Shown here piece by piece: positions 53,572-61,883 of a DNA stretch of 64,000 nt. Origin of the DNA: a virus. Below the pieces are notes generated by a model. It ran no database searches. It was not told where the DNA came from and was given only the letters and a program-made list of their open reading frames with translations. Location of the stretch: the IMG/VR virus record IMGVR_UViG_3300036760_000193, positions 129,204 through 193,203 of that record. One strand, 5' to 3'. Positions within the stretch are counted from its first letter, which is position 1. Each line of letters opens with the position of its first letter. The position numbers and the translations under genes are program-made.

Positions 53572-54282
53572 TTACTTCAAGTCTTTCAAGAAGAACCTAA
53601 CGGCGTCTAAACTCTGCGCGATATTCAAATGCGTCACACCGAATCCTACAATGAATCCGGCAGTAGCAATACCAACTAGCTTACCATCATCATCAAATAC
53701 CGTGCTTCCTGAATTGCCTGGAAGAACACCACAATCCAACAAAATATGATCTCCGTCTATTTTCGCAATGACTCCCTCTGAATAGGTGTCTTCAATGCCC
53801 AATGGACTTCCAATAATATGAATCTTTTGCCCTCTTTTAATCTCCTTAGCCAGGACAAAGTGCTGTGTATTAGAACGGTCGATATGAATGACAGCCATAT
53901 CATGTGCAACAGATACACTACTTACAATAGCAGCATAGTGCTGTTTATCAAAGGTTTCTACTTCAATAGAGTCTATGTCTCTAGTGCAGTGCTTAGCGGT
54001 CAAAATGTCTCCATGATCGTTGATAAAGGCACCAGAACAAACGTAATGGACTTCCCTCGATCCGTTAAAAATAGCTTTCTTCTTTTTAGAAGCTTCTGGA
54101 TAATCTGGGATTTCTACTAATCGCGTGATATGAAGTTCTACGATTTTTTGTTCTACTGGAATAATCACGGGGGCTACTACAACAACAGGTGCTGGTTTTG
54201 CAACTTTCTTAGCTGCAAAAACCGTCGGTATCGAATTCATAATCAAGGCAGTGCAAAATAAAAGGGTCAAAAGTCTCTTCAT
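53572..54282 (-). CDS. Secreted trypsin-like serine protease
   Basis: 236 residues. Residues 1-24 are a signal peptide (MKRLL, hydrophobic core, PTVFA cleavage site), followed by a Pro/Val linker at 29-45. The catalytic triad of the chymotrypsin fold is intact: H98 in LTAKHC, D128 in AHDMAVIHID and S191 in LPGNSGST. C83 and C99 could form a disulfide. The protein should be exported to the periplasm or outside the cell. A DegP-like fold without a PDZ domain. Secreted serine proteases are unusual in phage genomes; it could act on host envelope proteins, on superinfecting phage receptors, or on phage fibres. It precedes the polyprotein in the same operon. Confidence 0.88.
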   Translation of the reverse strand: MKRLLTLLFCTALIMNSIPTVFAAKKVAKPAPVVVVAPVIIPVEQKIVELHITRLVEIPDYPEASKKKKAIFNGSREVHYVCSGAFINDHGDILTAKHCTRDIDSIEVETFDKQHYAAIVSSVSVAHDMAVIHIDRSNTQHFVLAKEIKRGQKIHIIGSPLGIEDTYSEGVIAKIDGDHILLDCGVLPGNSGSTVFDDDGKLVGIATAGFIVGFGVTHLNIAQSLDAVRFFLKDLK

Positions 54283-54301
54283 TGTATTAATCTCCAGTCA
54301 G

Positions 54302-54514
54302 TTAAATTGATCTATCGTATATTTTTAATTCACTCTCTGCAACCTTACGAACTTCATCATAAGATTTACACTTGGGGCATTGCGTTAAGTAATAGGACTG
54401 ACCATCTTTCGCTACAATGGTTACTACAAAGTAATTGGTCTTGGAACATCTCTGACATTCAACTAACCGTGCGGTATGTTTCTCCATTGTAAGTGTACTC
54501 CCGATATTTGTCAT
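54302..54514 (-). CDS. Small zinc-ribbon protein
   Basis: 70 residues from ATG 54514, which overlaps the upstream stop (ATGA); a start three codons earlier is possible. VECQRCSKT and TQCPKCKSY give a four-Cys zinc ribbon. Probably binds nucleic acid or protein; partner unknown. Confidence 0.7.
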   Translation of the reverse strand: MTNIGSTLTMEKHTARLVECQRCSKTNYFVVTIVAKDGQSYYLTQCPKCKSYDEVRKVAESELKIYDRSI

Positions 54515-54852
54515 TTTGCCCATTTACCTTTCGCCAAAATCTGCGTGATTATGGCGATATTGGCGATATCTTCACACTCCTTTTCTACACTTCCAAACTT
54601 CGGGTCTTTTACATTCTTTGTGAACGTTCCCGTCCACGGATTCCAGCCGAGTAGGTTCAAAATACGAATGACCTTTTCAAACATTCTAAGACTGAGACCT
54701 AAAGGCCCCATTGCTCTGACGTTATTTACTCCATACTCACGTCCTTTGTCCAAGAAAAGCTTGTAAAGGCCATCTAAAATTGTTCTGAACTCTTTACACT
54801 GCTGGGGGTATTCTATTTCATAGACATGCTTCTTCTTTACCTGTCTCTTCAT
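54511..54852 (-). CDS. DUF1599 (Nmad1-like) protein
   Basis: 113 residues. The sequence follows the DUF1599 pattern: a helical start, LFLDKGREYGVNNVRAMG, then LGLSLRMFEKVIRILNLLG, and an end with VEKECEDIANIAIITQIL. This all-helical family was named nucleotide modification associated domain 1 because it neighbours base-modification genes in phages. It resembles MazG/dUTPase-like helical folds, and its biochemical role is not settled. No other modification gene is seen in this window. Confidence 0.7.
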   Translation of the reverse strand: MKRQVKKKHVYEIEYPQQCKEFRTILDGLYKLFLDKGREYGVNNVRAMGPLGLSLRMFEKVIRILNLLGWNPWTGTFTKNVKDPKFGSVEKECEDIANIAIITQILAKGKWAK

Positions 54853-54860
54853 AAACCACC

Positions 54861-55250
54861 TTATTGTGATGCGTTTCGTTTTCTTAACATCTCGCTTAAT
54901 TCGTGTTGTGCAACTGGATCATAGATTCCCAAAAATTTCTGACATGTTCCGCAGAAAATAGAAAATCTTGCGCCTGTAAATGAAACTGAGCCGTCTTGAT
55001 TATGTTTATATTCAATAGGCTGCTTCATCAATTGCTCATCTTTTTTCACTTCTCTACAAGTCGCGCATCTAATCCCATCGAATCTGGGGGAAACTGATGT
55101 ATCTATAACTACGTCAGTAACAGGTACAGCGACAGGGGCTGGTGGAGCTTCTCTTTTTTCTGTATTTGATTCCCCTGCTTTGTCGATTGCTTCTCCATCT
55201 TTCCGCGATTCTGCAATAGAATCTCCGGCTCTCAATGTTTCATCAGACAT
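54861..55250 (-). CDS. Zinc-ribbon protein with disordered N terminus
   Basis: 129 residues from ATG 55250, chosen because GAGGAG lies 7 bases upstream; the longer frame begins with GTG. The first 55 residues are Glu/Ala/Pro-rich and probably disordered. The C-terminal part has GIRCATCREV and IFCGTCQKFL, a zinc ribbon. Preceded by an AT-rich promoter-like site. Function unknown. Confidence 0.65.
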   Translation of the reverse strand: MSDETLRAGDSIAESRKDGEAIDKAGESNTEKREAPPAPVAVPVTDVVIDTSVSPRFDGIRCATCREVKKDEQLMKQPIEYKHNQDGSVSFTGARFSIFCGTCQKFLGIYDPVAQHELSEMLRKRNASQ

Positions 55251-55280
55251 ACATATCTCCTCGTTTCTTAATGACACTCT

Positions 55281-55300
55281 CTATATTATACGAAAATGCC
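55281..55300 (-). promoter_or_regulatory. Second-type AT-rich promoter-like site
   Basis: On the minus strand TTTTCGTATAATATAG, 31 bases before the ATG at 55250. TATAAT is a good -10 box. Resembles the site at 2460-2480 and shares TTTTCG with the six-copy motif. Confidence 0.35.
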
Positions 55301-55312
55301 AATGCTAAATAA

Positions 55313-55708
55313 TTATATTTTTTGAATATACTTGGCGACTAATCCAGTCAAAAAATCCTGAACATAATCAACAATCAAAGTAGCCTTCGCGTCTGGATCA
55401 ACTTTACGTCTCAAGAAAGTAGCAATATCATCTTCGTAGTTGTCAAGCTTTGAAACTTCTGCCAATAGTTTGTCTTTGACAGAACTTAGAATCCAGCTAC
55501 TTCCCCATTTTGCGGAAAACGCCTTATTAACGATCTCAGTCAATTTCTCCTGAACAAAGTCAACAACCTGTTTCGATCTTGCATCTGGGTCTAATTCTTT
55601 GCGAATCAAATCCGCCAAAACGGGTTCATATTGATCCATCTTTTGAATTTCTACAGCAGCGGCGATTTGAACTTTGCCAAGCAACCAGGCTTTTATTTTA
55701 TTCCACAT
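55313..55708 (-). CDS. Helical protein with tandem duplication
   Basis: 131 residues, all helical. Two tandem units of about 42 residues share YExxxAxxxRxxxDPDA, then VDxVQxxLTxxV (residues 25-65 and 88-130). The N terminus is amphipathic (MWNKIKAWLLGKVQIAAA). Duplicated helical units suggest an oligomer-forming structural or packaged protein. No family is recognised. Confidence 0.6.
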   Translation of the reverse strand: MWNKIKAWLLGKVQIAAAVEIQKMDQYEPVLADLIRKELDPDARSKQVVDFVQEKLTEIVNKAFSAKWGSSWILSSVKDKLLAEVSKLDNYEDDIATFLRRKVDPDAKATLIVDYVQDFLTGLVAKYIQKI

Positions 55709-55722
55709 GACTTATCTCCTTC

Positions 55723-56382
55723 CTACCTTAAGTAGGTATTTGTAACTTCTAATAAAATTGTAGGGGAAATTGTAACTCCCACTTTTTTCATTTCAGCCAC
55801 GGCGTAATCTAATGCCCGATTCTGAGGATGCCCATTCGTTATAGCTTCATAGTAATGTGCCACAGCAGAATTGTATTCTGCACCATACTGTGCAGCAACT
55901 TGATTCATTTGCTCTTGACTCAATGGGTTGTCGTAAGCTCTTTTATCAAGTCGTGACAAGCCAAACTCAGATGTCACAAGGTCTTCATCTGATGGATCAT
56001 CTTCGCGGCCTTTTGGAAGCCATTGGACAGAAGGGAAATCCCCCTTTGGGTCTTTACCTAAATCTACTGGACTATCAAAAAATCCAAAATCTGAGGTTTT
56101 CTCATTGCTAACAACCTTTCCATATTCCTGAACGATATCATCAAAAGAAATGGCTGAGCCATTATCTAATTCTATCATTTTCAAGCGCATATCTATGTGA
56201 GCGGGTTTTCCTAAAACGGTTGGATTTTCAAGAAAGTATTTTACAGCATCATTTAAGGAGATGCCCTTAGACTTACTTTCTTTAGCGGCAGGATCGTACC
56301 ACATACCTTTTGGGGGTGCCCCGATTGGTTGTGCTTTTTCTTGACCAGGCCACTTATCGTCAAACCTAGAAAGCCTATCCAC
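55723..56382 (-). CDS. Hypothetical protein of the packaged-protein cluster
   Basis: 219 residues. Starts MDRLSRFDDKWPGQ. The first part has a small helical module (DAVKYFLENPTVLGKPAHID), the middle is acidic and likely disordered, and the C-terminal 65 residues form a helical domain. L-D-K-R-A near residue 149 matches the putative protease pattern and separates the middle from the C-terminal domain. The pattern suggests that it too is processed in the head. Confidence 0.5.
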   Translation of the reverse strand: MDRLSRFDDKWPGQEKAQPIGAPPKGMWYDPAAKESKSKGISLNDAVKYFLENPTVLGKPAHIDMRLKMIELDNGSAISFDDIVQEYGKVVSNEKTSDFGFFDSPVDLGKDPKGDFPSVQWLPKGREDDPSDEDLVTSEFGLSRLDKRAYDNPLSQEQMNQVAAQYGAEYNSAVAHYYEAITNGHPQNRALDYAVAEMKKVGVTISPTILLEVTNTYLR

Positions 56383-56387
56383 AGGAG

Positions 56388-59171
56388 TTAGTAGGTAAAC
56401 TGAGTGTCAGCTACCATGTCCCATGTATTTGAATCTATATTGAACATCCACTTCATGCCTTGTGGCAGAGTAACGCTAGGTTTCGGAGGCAGCGCAGCTT
56501 CGGTTTCCACAGTCTCAGGAGCCACATCAGCAGCTTGAGTTTGTGTCTGCAATACCTCTTTAGTTTGAGTCATTTTCGTTCTCATCTGTTCTACATGATC
56601 TGTAAGATCATCGGCTTGGATGCGAAGTCCTTTCTCTTTTGCGAACTTCAAAAACTTTTTATAGCAATCTGGGCAGTCTTTAGCTAAATCATTCAAAACT
56701 TTAACACTTTTAATGCGAACAATTTTATCCGTTTTGGACAAAGGCATAAGAGATGCTTCATGATCCTTTTTTTCTTTCTTACGCTTGCAATCACGGCAAA
56801 GAACCTCTTCACTATATGTCATTGGAACTACGGCCCCACATTCTTTGCATTTTTGATCTAAATGAGGTTTACGGTCTGCGACGATCTCGAAATCGAACCT
56901 GTCGAAGGATGTCCAACCAGTAACGCTCTTCATTTCCAAAGAAGCAAATTTAGCTTCTTTGCGTTTAACATCAATACTTACAATTTTAACTTTGTGTCCC
57001 TTCTTCAGAACAGAAAGATTTGTTTTCAGCGTTGCTCTTACAAGATCACGGTTTCCAAGCTCATTAAATACAATTTGTTCAATCTCAGGTTGAGATAGTT
57101 CATGATCTTTCATTGTAATTGCCATAATCTGTTGCCCTTGGTCATCAAAAATAACCCAAGCATCAGGAACACCAGGTTTACCGCTAGTTCTTTTAGCTGT
57201 CCACTTACGATTGGCAATATTCAGTTCCATTGTTCCTGTTGGCTCAGCTGCATTCAGAGAAACATCTTCGTCACGCTTTGGAGCTACTGCCATACCAGGA
57301 CGGTCTCCACCATATCCCATTCCGTCACCTTCTGCTCTTTTCTCTTTTTGTGATATTTTAGGACGGTATGGTTCAGTCCAAGTTGATTTGTTTTTTTCTT
57401 GGTCAATTAATTCGTGCATAAGTTCTGGGTCAACAACTGGTGGAGCTTCCTTAAGTGATTTGTTATAAGATTTCTCCCATTGCTTAAAAGGGACACCTAC
57501 TGGAGCAAATTTTGTGCCTTCCTCCCCTGTGAGACCATATTGATAGGCTCTTCCATCATAAGTGAATTGTAAGTCTGTTTTTGGATCACCGTATTTATCA
57601 ATGTATTGTTCAAGTAAATAATGCGTATATGTATCAAATAAATCTGCGTTTTTATCTAAAGAACTTTTATGGTGCTTAAAATATTCAACTTGTCGAAGTC
57701 TTTTGACAGCTTTTTCTTTGCTATCATAAGGCCCTCCAAGATTTTTTCCCTCTTCTGAAAGTACATGCCATCCGTCCTTTTCATGGACTACACGGCCTTC
57801 AACTTTCAAGGAAGCTTCTTTTTCTTCTACAATAGACCAACCACTTTTCATGGCACGATCCCAAGATAAATCTTGAATACGATGAAGTTTCATAAGCATC
57901 TCATTATAGGATGCTCCTTCACCACGGACTTCTCCATTGTATTTAAGAACAAACTTGCCACGCTTCAAAAAAGCTCTCTTCACGAAATTTGTGCATTTGC
58001 ATTCGTCACATTTTGTTTTACCATCATCTGTTTCATGGTCGAATTTCATGTGTCCACAAGAGCACTTCTCGTAAGAAATTTCCCTTGAAGCTTCGGCTTC
58101 TTTATCATTGTGCATAAAGGGCTGCATTAAATATTTGTCAGTTTTACATTTAGGACATTCTGTGATATCTTCGTCATAAACCCCGTAGCAATTATTGCAA
58201 CGAACTTTATCAGTGACTTCCTTGGCAGCACGTTTTCTTAGATCAGAACCTTTATAGGCTCCAAATCCATGATCTGCTGCCAGCTTTCCAGTATCCCAAT
58301 GAACATAGGCCATATCTTTATCTGCGTCATAACGCATGACACGACCATATGATCCAGCAGTACCATAAACAGGTTCTACAAGATCATCAAGAGCAAACTT
58401 ACTCACATCTGCATGTTTGTCCGTTGTTGCTTCTGGTTTTATTTCAGTTTCTTTAGGAGTTGCTTTTTGGCCTTCCGCATAGTAGTCCCAAGGTGTTTGC
58501 TGATTAACCGCAAACTCTTTGTTAAAACACGCTTTAAGTTTTTCACGATCTTCTTCATTTTGTACCCTCTCTATTGCTCTCTTGAATTTAACAATGGTGT
58601 CATACTGTGGGTCGTCGGCCATAATCAAATAATCGAGCATTTTCATGTATAAGGCTGATGCAATCATTGAATCAAATTCTGGGTCTTTTGTTAAATCCAT
58701 TTTATCCAGTTTTTCTTCTGGTTTAGGCACTTCAACTTTTTTCTCAGGTTCTGGTGTAGGGGCTGGGGTTACTTCTGGTGCTGCTTCAGCGGTAACTGCT
58801 GGAGCTTCAACAGATGCGTCAACTGGAGTAGCTGCAACGGCAGCAGGATCAATAACTTGTTGGTCAACTGGCAAAGGAATAGCAGAAAGCATACCACCAG
58901 GGGCGGCTTCTACTGGAACAGTTTCTGGTTTTGCTTCTTCAGAAACAACAGTCTGTGTGGCAAGTTCTTTTTCTCTATTTTGTTTCTCAATAGAACGTTG
59001 TTTCTTTTTCTCCTGCATATCAGCATAACGAACTTCTAAATCTTTAAGACTATCAATAGCTGATTTTAACTCAGATGGATTAACTTTGCTCATGTCGAGA
59101 CTATCAATACGCTTACGAAGTGTATGAATTTGAGTGTAGAGACCCGCCTCTTTTTGAATGGTTGCGTTCAT
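56388..59171 (-). CDS. Large zinc-ribbon protein, probable packaged/internal protein
   Basis: 927 residues. I5-Q6-K7-E8-A9 at the N terminus and further hydrophobic-x-K-x-A sites at 256-260, 311-315 and 505-509 fit the putative protease pattern. Modules: N-terminal coiled coil (15-75), a Pro/Ala/Glu linker (80-150), a KOW/SH3-like segment (262-310), zinc ribbons at C325/C328-C339/C342, C370/C372-C388/C391 and C775/C778-C792/C795, plus C833/C836. A segment at 465-500 (GWHVLSEEGKNLGGPYDS) resembles a small domain I have seen in other phage proteins. No enzyme motif. Probably a DNA- or protein-binding head-internal protein. Confidence 0.55.
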   Translation of the reverse strand: MNATIQKEAGLYTQIHTLRKRIDSLDMSKVNPSELKSAIDSLKDLEVRYADMQEKKKQRSIEKQNREKELATQTVVSEEAKPETVPVEAAPGGMLSAIPLPVDQQVIDPAAVAATPVDASVEAPAVTAEAAPEVTPAPTPEPEKKVEVPKPEEKLDKMDLTKDPEFDSMIASALYMKMLDYLIMADDPQYDTIVKFKRAIERVQNEEDREKLKACFNKEFAVNQQTPWDYYAEGQKATPKETEIKPEATTDKHADVSKFALDDLVEPVYGTAGSYGRVMRYDADKDMAYVHWDTGKLAADHGFGAYKGSDLRKRAAKEVTDKVRCNNCYGVYDEDITECPKCKTDKYLMQPFMHNDKEAEASREISYEKCSCGHMKFDHETDDGKTKCDECKCTNFVKRAFLKRGKFVLKYNGEVRGEGASYNEMLMKLHRIQDLSWDRAMKSGWSIVEEKEASLKVEGRVVHEKDGWHVLSEEGKNLGGPYDSKEKAVKRLRQVEYFKHHKSSLDKNADLFDTYTHYLLEQYIDKYGDPKTDLQFTYDGRAYQYGLTGEEGTKFAPVGVPFKQWEKSYNKSLKEAPPVVDPELMHELIDQEKNKSTWTEPYRPKISQKEKRAEGDGMGYGGDRPGMAVAPKRDEDVSLNAAEPTGTMELNIANRKWTAKRTSGKPGVPDAWVIFDDQGQQIMAITMKDHELSQPEIEQIVFNELGNRDLVRATLKTNLSVLKKGHKVKIVSIDVKRKEAKFASLEMKSVTGWTSFDRFDFEIVADRKPHLDQKCKECGAVVPMTYSEEVLCRDCKRKKEKKDHEASLMPLSKTDKIVRIKSVKVLNDLAKDCPDCYKKFLKFAKEKGLRIQADDLTDHVEQMRTKMTQTKEVLQTQTQAADVAPETVETEAALPPKPSVTLPQGMKWMFNIDSNTWDMVADTQFTY

Positions 59172-59183
59172 GTGGGCTGCTCC

Positions 59184-61163
59184 TTATTTCGCGTCTTGAG
59201 AATTGATGCCGAGTTCTTTTTCTTTCTCTTTGGAAATTTTCTCAGTAGCAACAGGTGCTACTCTAGCGATGATTTCTTCCCCACGGTCATTTTTAACGAC
59301 TTTCCACGGAGATTCTATTTCTGCAACTTTTTTCAAAACTTCTTTCTTGGAAGCATGTGGTTGGATTTCCCCCATCGAAGCTTCTGGTTCAGCTGGAGCT
59401 TCTTCTACTTCTGATGTTTCAGCTGGAATATCTTCTTCAAAATGTCCACCTACTTCATACCAATCAACACTACGCATAGAATTGGAAATGAGATCAGCAT
59501 ACATTGATGCTCCAAGATCAGGTTGAGATTCCTCTACTAATTGTTTGATTTTCTCACCAAGGTCTCCAGCACCTTTAGAAGACTTTGCCAATTCAATAAC
59601 AGTGCGATACATACCCTCATCATTATCTAACCACAAAGCTACGATCCACGTTTCATAATTTTTCCATCCCTGATAACCATGTTCTTCTTGTGGAAGGGTA
59701 ACAGGTGCTGGGGTTGCTGGCGGTGCAGCTTCTTTTTCTTCTACTTGTGGGGGTTTAGGAGCAGGTTTGCCGTGTAATGGATCGTTCTCTCTGACATCAT
59801 CCATCAATTCATCAGCAGTTTTCAAAGAGGCTTCTTTTGGTTCCTCTTTTTTGTCTTCTTTCTTAAGGTCTTTTACTTCTTCCTTCTCATGCTCAGGAGT
59901 TTCACCAGGTTCAGAATGAGGTACATCAAGTTTGTCTAAGAGTTTATCTTCTGGAGAATCTTCTACAACTGTTGGGACACCAGGCATTGGAGCGGCCATA
60001 GGATCAACGACGGGAACGGTTGGAGCCATCTCTTCAAATTTCTTATCAATAGTGTCTTTGATAAGCTTATCAACTTTTTTCTCAATAATTTCAACGGGAG
60101 ATGCAGCTTTTACTTTCAAAGAAGCTTCTTTATCTTTCTTACCATGACCGCATGTAACGCATGTAATGCTACCGTCTTCATGTTTACGAGCAGTTTTACT
60201 ATCACAAGTTGGGCACTTAACAAATTCTGTTTTAGATGCTTCTTTACCCACTTGGCCTTTTTCTTCCTCTTTACCTACGCCTTCCATCTGTTCAAGTTTT
60301 TCTTTATCCGTTGTGGCATCAAATTTGGTCTTAGATTCCCAAGCCATTTTGCCTTCTTTCCACTCACTATAAAGGTCTTTCTCAGCAGCATGTTTTACTT
60401 CTGAATCTTCTAATTCTTTGAATGATTTCTTCCAATCTACAAGTGTATGATTCCCAAGAAACTTAACAAGCTTTTTCTCAGCAGCATCACGACCAGAGGC
60501 AACGGATTTCATTGCATCTTCTTTGTATTCATTGTGGCTAAGTGTGGCTACACCTTTTTCAATGCACTCATACTCAGCAATCATTTCAGCTAGGTTGTAA
60601 TCGGAAAGACCTTTCACTTTAATTTCATAGTCTTTCTCAATTGTTTCTTCGCGTGTATCGCCCTTCTCATAAGCAGCGATTTTTTTGACACCTGGTTGTT
60701 TCTTAGAAGCATCCCAATCTGGACGATCTGTTCCACGTTGTTCAGGTACTTCTTCAGGAGCTTCATTTTCAATATCTTTCAAAATTGTTCCTTGTTCGTC
60801 AAGATAACCTTGGTCGATAAGAGATTTTGCTGCACGACCATAACTACCTTGCAGTGACCACGCATGTCCGTTTTTAATAAGTTCACTAAAAAGTTTTAGA
60901 ATTTCTTCATTTCCAAGATCACCTTGTTCAAAAGCCATGATTGCACCGACTTCATCAAATGGTTCTGCAACTCCACTCATTTGCTCTTCCGCAGCTTGTT
61001 TTGCAGCAGCTTCTTTAGCGAGAGCAACTTCATCAATCTCCATCACGTCTTTAACCCAATCGTTGGACTGAACCTTACGTTCCCACTCTTTTTCCTGGTT
61101 TGTTAATTCGGCTTCTTTCGAAATGCCGTCTTTATCTGAAAACATGTCATGTATCCAATTCAT
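59184..61163 (-). CDS. Large linker-rich zinc-ribbon protein
   Basis: 659 residues. I14-S15-K16-E17-A18 near the N terminus, with further sites at 159-163, 305-309 and 610-614. A zinc ribbon lies at C317/C320 and C335/C338. Helical charged regions (20-60, 165-280) alternate with acidic Pro-rich linkers (380-500). Residues 497-572 contain GWKNYETWIVALWLDNDEG, a small helical domain I recall from many phage proteins, with unknown function. Preceded by AAGGAG. With the 927- and 1036-residue proteins it forms a set of apparently related modular proteins. Confidence 0.55.
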   Translation of the reverse strand: MNWIHDMFSDKDGISKEAELTNQEKEWERKVQSNDWVKDVMEIDEVALAKEAAAKQAAEEQMSGVAEPFDEVGAIMAFEQGDLGNEEILKLFSELIKNGHAWSLQGSYGRAAKSLIDQGYLDEQGTILKDIENEAPEEVPEQRGTDRPDWDASKKQPGVKKIAAYEKGDTREETIEKDYEIKVKGLSDYNLAEMIAEYECIEKGVATLSHNEYKEDAMKSVASGRDAAEKKLVKFLGNHTLVDWKKSFKELEDSEVKHAAEKDLYSEWKEGKMAWESKTKFDATTDKEKLEQMEGVGKEEEKGQVGKEASKTEFVKCPTCDSKTARKHEDGSITCVTCGHGKKDKEASLKVKAASPVEIIEKKVDKLIKDTIDKKFEEMAPTVPVVDPMAAPMPGVPTVVEDSPEDKLLDKLDVPHSEPGETPEHEKEEVKDLKKEDKKEEPKEASLKTADELMDDVRENDPLHGKPAPKPPQVEEKEAAPPATPAPVTLPQEEHGYQGWKNYETWIVALWLDNDEGMYRTVIELAKSSKGAGDLGEKIKQLVEESQPDLGASMYADLISNSMRSVDWYEVGGHFEEDIPAETSEVEEAPAEPEASMGEIQPHASKKEVLKKVAEIESPWKVVKNDRGEEIIARVAPVATEKISKEKEKELGINSQDAK

Positions 61164-61174
61164 TGTTGTTCTCC

Positions 61175-61351
61175 TTAGTAAGATTCATCATCCGGTGTTT
61201 CATCGGTTAAATTGTTTTCAAGCTCAGACTTCAATTGTTTCTTAGCCTGTGCTCGATTATATTTACTTTGATCTTTGTGAACTTTTGTAGCGGGGTCTAA
61301 ATCCCCCCATGACTTACGGATTTTCACTTTATCTTTATCGTGTTTACTCAT
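61175..61351 (-). CDS. Small charged protein
   Basis: 58 residues from ATG 61351 to TAA at 61175, starting MSKHDKDKVKIRKSWGDLDP and ending DETPDDESY: a basic first half and acidic end. First gene after promoter copy 5, whose TATATA ends 24 bases upstream, and followed 11 bases later by the 659-residue gene, so the spacing supports it as real. No family is recognised. Confidence 0.6.
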   Translation of the reverse strand: MSKHDKDKVKIRKSWGDLDPATKVHKDQSKYNRAQAKKQLKSELENNLTDETPDDESY

Positions 61352-61375
61352 AATAGTACCGTCTTGACATAGGTG

Positions 61376-61405
61376 TATATAAACATTCGAAAATATTATA
61401 CTTTT
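61376..61405 (-). promoter_or_regulatory. Putative phage promoter, copy 5
   Basis: Invariant core, then GTTTATATA and CACCTATGTC on the minus strand. The ten bases following the TATATA box also match those after copy 1 (ACCTATGTC), so conservation extends into the probable leader. It would drive the packaged-protein cluster from 61351 leftwards. Confidence 0.65.
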
Positions 61406-61425
61406 GAAGGGTTATTGTAACTGTG

Positions 61426-61782
61426 TTACGGAGTTGGTTTGGGTGGGTTTTCTTCTTTGGGGGCACTTGATTCAAATGAGTTAGCCTCTAACTGATCTGC
61501 AATATCTTTGTCTTCAACGGCATGGTTCATTCCACAGCCTTGACATGTTTTTATAATTTCTTCTCTGGTTATCTCACGACCAAGCTTTTCCGAAAATTTC
61601 TTCTCAATTCCGGGCTTCAGCGCGTCGATCAAACAGCACTCTGCACAAATGGGATTGTTCTCAAAAATGGGGCACTTCCAATAAGAGACATGGGTATGGG
61701 GGTTTGGGCACTCACATAAACAACAAGTGTGCCCAATGCTGTTTTTGTCAATATCGTAGAATTGATCGGATGTATCTGCCAT
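61426..61782 (-). CDS. Cysteine-rich zinc-binding protein
   Basis: 118 residues from ATG 61782, 6 bases after AAGGA; a start one codon earlier is possible. It has three cysteine groups: TCCLCECPNPH, ICAECC and TCQGCGMNH, suggesting two or three zinc sites. The C-terminal tail is Glu/Pro-rich. It may bind nucleic acid or protein. Promoter copy 5 follows its stop. Confidence 0.65.
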   Translation of the reverse strand: MADTSDQFYDIDKNSIGHTCCLCECPNPHTHVSYWKCPIFENNPICAECCLIDALKPGIEKKFSEKLGREITREEIIKTCQGCGMNHAVEDKDIADQLEANSFESSAPKEENPPKPTP

Positions 61783-61883
61783 CATTCCTTCTCGAAATAC
61801 TTACAATTAAGACAGTACCATACGCCATCGGCGTAGATCATGTCTGCGTTATCGCATGGGCAAATACGCACAGGATCAAGCAT
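61782..61883 (-). CDS. Tiny zinc-ribbon protein
   Basis: 33 residues from ATG 61883 (36 from ATG 61892). It reads MLDPVRICPCDNADM, then GVWYCLNCKYFEKE, a minimal four-Cys zinc ribbon. The start overlaps the upstream stop codon and its own stop overlaps the next start (ATGA), a coupled arrangement that argues for a real gene. Confidence 0.6.
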   Translation of the reverse strand: MLDPVRICPCDNADMIYADGVWYCLNCKYFEKE

